Source: Mycolicibacterium parafortuitum
Lineage (GTDB): Bacteria; Actinomycetota; Actinomycetes; Mycobacteriales; Mycobacteriaceae
Length of the DNA stretch: 64,000 nucleotides
Assembly (NCBI RefSeq): GCF_002086815.1
Contig: NZ_MVID01000031.1
Coordinates: 1 to 64,000, forward strand
Direction: 5' to 3'
Part shown: one piece after another, positions 63,501 to 64,000 of the stretch
How the letters are laid out: each line of letters begins with the position of its first letter
Position numbering within the stretch: position 1 is the first letter of the stretch
The notes under the pieces: generated by a model
The model's database searches: none
What the model was told of the DNA's origin: nothing
The model's input: the letters and a program-made list of their open reading frames with translations, nothing else
Made by a program: the position numbers and the translations under genes

Positions 63501-64000
63501 GCACCGCGAGACCGGGCACAGGCAGCTGTTCGACACCGTCTTCGTCTACGAGAACTACCCGACCGACGCCGCGAAATTCTCAGGTGACGACGGACTGGCC
63601 GTGACCGATGTGTTCAACCGCGACTACTACCACTATCCGCTGGCGGTTCAGGCGGTCCCGGGCCCCGAACTCGACCTGCGCATCCAGTACCGCGCCGACG
63701 TGTTCGACGACGATCGCATCGGGGCTTTGATCGAGCAGTTCAAGCGGATCGTGGTCGCGATGATCACCGATCCGAGCGCACCGCTGATGTCGGCGGAACT
63801 GCTCGACGGCGCCGGATCGCGAACCGCCCCGGACGCGGTCGGCGACGGGATGCCGGTGAGCCGTCGCGCTCCGGCGCCCGGCGTGGAACAGGTGCTGGCC
63901 GGGGTGTTCGGGGAGGTGCTCGGCGTCGATCAGGTCGCGGCCGAGGAATCCTTCTTCGACCTCGGCGGTGACTCACTGGCCGCGATGCGGGCGGTGGCGG
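51568..64000 (+). CDS. NRPS2: C-A-T-C-A-T-C-A-T-E-C-T..., 3' end outside window
   Basis: It starts at the ATG at 51568 (MRIADVLPLTPLQQG) and stays open to the edge (4144 codons seen). Order with core motifs: C (DCL type, HHIVLDGWS near 140), A (code DVCSIALVHK), T (LGGDSL near 991), C (LCL, HHIAADG near 1180), A (code DFWTLGAVYK), T (near 2044), C (LCL, near 2232), A (code DYWSVGMVHK, Thr-like), T (LGGDSI near 3115), E (HHLVVDG near 3293), C (DCL, HHIVLDGWS near 3793), then directly a T domain (LGGDSL near 4132). C-domain types agree with the E-domain positions: DCL after each E, LCL elsewhere. The chain is thus D-aa1, L-aa2, L-aa3, D-aa4, then a further step. Codes 2 and 3 match no specificity I know. 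No release domain is in view. Confidence 0.92.
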   Translation, partial: MRIADVLPLTPLQQGLLFLAGTAETGDDVYAVQLYITLRGPLDRERLRDAVQSVAIRHPNLAARFSQKFAEPVQIIPADPEVPWQFLDLAETDARDRDERIDRLCTEERVAVCDLADEPVFRAALIRTAPDEHRLVLTNHHIVLDGWSLPILLGELFAGYYGRRLPPAVPYRRFVGWLAGRDLDAARAAWSRVLSGFETPTLVGPPGQVQQGRREVATFETSEQLTAALGELARSCHTTVSTVLQGAWARVLVALTGSADVAFGTTVSGRPDEIFGADAIVGLLINTVPVRATVTASTTTADLLNQLQDAYTATLDHQHLALNEIHRLTGQDHLFDTFFVYENYPVDAATLPSDDGLAVAEFAHREYNHYPLAVQALPGERLRLRVEYDTEVFGAADVATVIDRLQRVLTAMTTDPALPLAAVDILDDAELSRLDQWSNRAVLTRRTADPATIPALFAAQVNRVPDAPALTWGQQTWTYRELDELTERFAGVLAGRGIGPGQRVALLLPRCADAIVAILAVLKTGAAYVPVDPAAPAARMQLILDDAEPIAAITNAELADRLAGRSMLIVDADEIRSATTQSDVTPVGPAPDDIAYLIYTSGTTGVPKGVAIVHDNVAQLLGALEPHLDMAGQVWSLWHSLAFDVSVCEMWGALLYGGRLVVVPESVARVPEEFHALLAAEQVTVLSQTPSGFYALQTADALAPDLGSRLALDAVIFAGEALEPQRLRTWLERHPDRPRLLNLYGTTETTVHASFREIFADDVEADVSPVGGPLDDLAFFVLDQWLRAVPAGVVGELYVAGPQAGLGYWRRSGLSSTRFVACPFGEPGGRMYRTGDLVWWGADGQLRYVGRADEQVKIRGYRIEIGEVRAVLAEVAGVEQAVVIAREDRPGDKRLVGYVTGAAGPLDPAAVRAAVAQRLPEYMVPAAVMVIDELPLTVNGKLDRRALPAPEYQGADGYRAPSTAVEEILAGIYARVLGLERVGVDDSFFDLGGDSLSAMRLIAAVNSGLNANLSVRTLFEAPAVAQLAPRIGGDTGGLAPLTAVEERPAVVPLSFSQNRLWFLDQLQGPSPTYNMPVALRLHGGLDADVLGAALADVVGRHESLRTRFAAPDGVPQQVVVPAEEADFGWQIVDATGWSEPDLDKAVNEVAQHPFDLATEIPMQARLFRVSDDDHVVVAVAHHIAADGLSVGPLVHDLGVAYLCRLAGLPPMWSALPVQYVDYTLWQRAQFGALEDKNSLIARQLAYWQDALAGVPERLQLPTDRPYPPVADQQGASISFRWPTDVQERIAKVAREHHATSFMLVQAALAVLLSKLSASPDVAVGFPIGGRRDPALDELVGFFVNTLVLRVDLTGDPTVAEVLAQVRQRSLAAYEHQDVPFEVVVDRLSPSRSLTHHPLVQVMLDWRNLPAEASDQIVMALGDLQITQIPLDTGTARVDLAFSLNERWTKTGEPVGIGGAVEFRTDVFDTASIEGLVDRLLRVVESMTADPAQRLSAVSVLSEDERGRLDTIGNRAVLTAQAPVPMSIPQLFGAVAAAAPDAIAVSDGGRHINYRELEDSADRFARVLVARGVRHGDCVALLLERSAEAVVAMLAVLKTGAAYLAIDPALPDSRIGFMIGDAAPGAIVTDEALEPRIRDYDLTVVRIDETVPDDAATVLPVPHADDIAYLIYTSGTTGTPKGVALAHRNLAHLADSPPKGLPAQQVWTQCHSYAFDFSVWEIWAALLGGARLVVVPDTVVRSPDDFHALLVDEQVNVLTQTPSAVAALRPDGLESVALLLGGEACPPEVVEQWAPGRVVINAYGPTEATVYASMSAPLRAGADVPIGSPPPTVALFVLDERLGLVPEGVVGELYVAGRGVGMGYLDRTGLTASRFVACPFGQAGARMYRTGDLVRWRADGQLEYVGRADEQVKIRGYRIEPAEIQAVLAGLDGVEHAVVVARADRPGDPRLVGYITGSAAPAAVRAALTERLPAYMVPAAVVALDALPLTVSGKLDRRALPAPDYQDADNYRAPGTVTEEMLAGIFAEVLGVERVGVDDSFFDLGGDSLSSMRLVAAVNATMGASLAVRTVFEAPSVAQLATRLGVAANQLEPLTPQQRPEIIPLSFAQSRLWFIDQLQGPSPVYNLAVALRLRGHLDAALLGAALADVVDRHESLRTLFDAPDGIPRQVVLDSERADFGWQVVDATGWPADRLERAVEETARRTFDLSAEIPLRSELFRVADDEHIWVAVVHHIAADGWSISPLVSDLGAAYAARCAGHPPRWTDLPVQYVDYTLWQRTQFGELADGESRIAAQLDYWQRTLADLPERLALPTDRPYPQVADQRGATVSVDWPADLQRQVARVARDRGATSFMVMQAALAVLLSKLSATSDVAVGFPIAGRRDPALDGLVGFFINTLVLRLDLAGDPSVAEVLDQVRTRSLASYENQDVPFEVVVDRLNPTRSLTHHPLVQVMLAWQNLPADTTDPATAGLSLGELEVSQLPIDTGAARMDLSFSLAERFSSTGEPAGIGGFVEFRTDVFDASTIETLIDRLRRVLDTMTADPALRLSSIDVLDAGEHARLDRWGNRAALTAPTAPAPSIPASFAAQVDRTPDAVAIRCGSRSWTYRELDDASNRLAHLLIERGVRTGQRVALLMPRTAEAVLAILAIVKTGAAYVPIDPAVPAARREFVLTDSAPVAAITTAALAGELAGRDLTVITYDDPAVTRQPAAALAAPDAGQIAYIIYTSGTTGTPKGVAIPHRNVTRLLQTLDADMGLADQVWTQCHSLAFDYSVWEIWGPLLYGGRVVVVPDPVVKSPEDLHTLLAAEQVTVLSQTPSAFYALQAADALQPEVQLALQAVVFGGEALEPQRLASWLEAHPDSPRLINMYGITETTVHASFREIFASDVTSIVSPIGVPLAHLGFFVLDDALRPVAPGVVGELYVAGAGLAYGYFGRAGLSATRFVACPFGAPGERMYRTGDVMCWGPDGELRYLGRADEQVKIRGYRIELGEVQAALAALDGVGQAEVIAREDRPGDKRLVGYVTGASDALDPVGLRAALSDRLPEYMIPAAIVVVDAMPLTVNGKLDKRALPAPEYQDVDSYRAPADAVEEILADIYAQVLGLARVGVDESFFELGGDSILSMQVVARARAAGVLCRPRDVFVEQTVARLARVARVATGGDDAVDEGVGTLAATPIIHWLRQVRGPVDQFNQTVVVQAPVGATEADVVLVLQAVLDRHAMLRLRVTGGDEIGSRDWTLEVPDAGTVDAHDCLHSVDELTDDAVVAARSRLDPAAGRMLSALWVPGAGTLVIIAHHLVVDGVSWRILLEDVNLAWAQIRGGQPVELPAPGTSFARWASVLTEQAHHPDVVATAQAWQQITAVPPRLPAVQPEVDTYANAGSLTVEMDSETTRLLLGEVPAAFHAGINDILLIAFGLALAEFSGSLGDPSAAPIVIDAEGHGRQEDLVGGSADDAVDLSRTVGWFTTKYPVSLAVGGGLTWEQVRSGHRDLGRVVKDAKEQLRTLPDGITYGLLRYLNDRVDLDGADPPIGFNYLGRIGAGAGEVSGDIWEIRQDGWTVTGAAAAIPMPLMHTVELNAGTVDTEHGPRLRAGWSWALSALDHGHVNRLSELWFDALAGICAHVREGGGGLTPSDILPAKLSQAQIDEVCPPRQVADILPLTPLQQGLLFHADVAHGSGDDVYAVQLDVTLTGRLDPHRLRDAVQLAVQRHPNLVARFCGRFAEPVALIPADPETPWTYVDLRDRSTGSETGRDAELERVYAAERAAVCDLTAHPPFRAALIRTATDEHRFVLTNHHIVLDGWSLPVLLGEIFASYYGQWLPAAVPFRRFVGWLAERDVAAARAAWSEQLSGIGAPTLVGPPRLSAAGPREVVAQRLSEPTTRALGELARTHHTTVSTVLQAAWAQLLVWLTGQQDVAFGAVVSGRPDDLVGADSMVGLFINTVPVRTAMTSTTTTADLLDQLRNARNRTLEHEHFALHEMHRETGHRQLFDTVFVYENYPTDAAKFSGDDGLAVTDVFNRDYYHYPLAVQAVPGPELDLRIQYRADVFDDDRIGALIEQFKRIVVAMITDPSAPLMSAELLDGAGSRTAPDAVGDGMPVSRRAPAPGVEQVLAGVFGEVLGVDQVAAEESFFDLGGDSLAAMRAVA

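Noticed and set aside
46724..64000. Calling the NRPS genes mps1/mps2 of the classical GPL pathway
   Set aside because: Neighbourhood and MbtH fit, but the domain order and E-domain positions differ from the Phe-Thr-Ala-alaninol synthetases, so the names would mislead.

Overview
The window is high-GC actinobacterial DNA and most likely comes from a mycobacterium (Mycobacteriaceae, Mycolicibacterium-like). The evidence is an MmpS-MmpL-MmpL operon, glycopeptidolipid (GPL)-type GT1 glycosyltransferases and CmcI-type sugar O-methyltransferases, and an MbtH protein directly in front of lipopeptide-type NRPS genes. The whole window reads as one large accessory locus for making, decorating and exporting an acylated glycopeptide. 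I saw no tRNA, rRNA, insertion sequence or CRISPR array.

Layout. 2-9138 (+): two coupled genes of a polyunsaturated-fatty-acid-type (Pfa) iterative synthase, the first cut by the window edge, ending at a strong terminator. 9214-15783 (-): mmpS, mmpL, mmpL. 16319-19310: a convergent MFS transporter and a PapA/condensation-type acyltransferase. 19670-24566 (+): a sulfotransferase, a glycosyltransferase and a DrrABC-like ABC exporter. 24774-30192: a TylF methyltransferase, two paralogous Gfo/Idh oxidoreductases, an alpha/beta hydrolase and a GMC oxidoreductase. 30365-39260: a glycosyltransferase, a CmcI methyltransferase, a UDP-sugar dehydrogenase, an NAD-dependent epimerase and three tandem glycosyltransferases. 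39242-46404: a CmcI methyltransferase, an epimerase/reductase, two membrane-anchored TylF-like methyltransferases, a DUF2505 protein, another methyltransferase and a sixth glycosyltransferase. 46724-64000 (+): mbtH, a one-module NRPS (C-A-T-E) and a giant NRPS that runs off the window (C-A-T-C-A-T-C-A-T-E-C-T...).

How it may work (inference). The synthase may supply an unusual acyl chain. The first C domain of NRPS1 would acylate residue 1, and the NRPS pair would assemble acyl-D-aa1-L-aa2-L-aa3-D-aa4-(...). Residues 1 and 4 have Thr-like A-domain codes, so D-allo-Thr is expected at both. Six GT1 enzymes, six methyltransferases, sugar-nucleotide enzymes, a sulfotransferase and an acyltransferase would then decorate the hydroxyls. 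MmpS/MmpL (and perhaps the ABC and MFS systems) would move the product to the cell envelope. The D-L-L-D order, the uronate-type sugar supply and the Pfa synthase set this locus apart from the classical GPL (D-Phe-D-allo-Thr-D-Ala-L-alaninol) loci.

Regulation. Two tandem CRP-like palindromes lie in front of mbtH-NRPS. A 16-bp palindrome close to TTGACGCATGCGTCAA recurs in four promoter regions, with half-sites in several others, which suggests one regulator over the locus.
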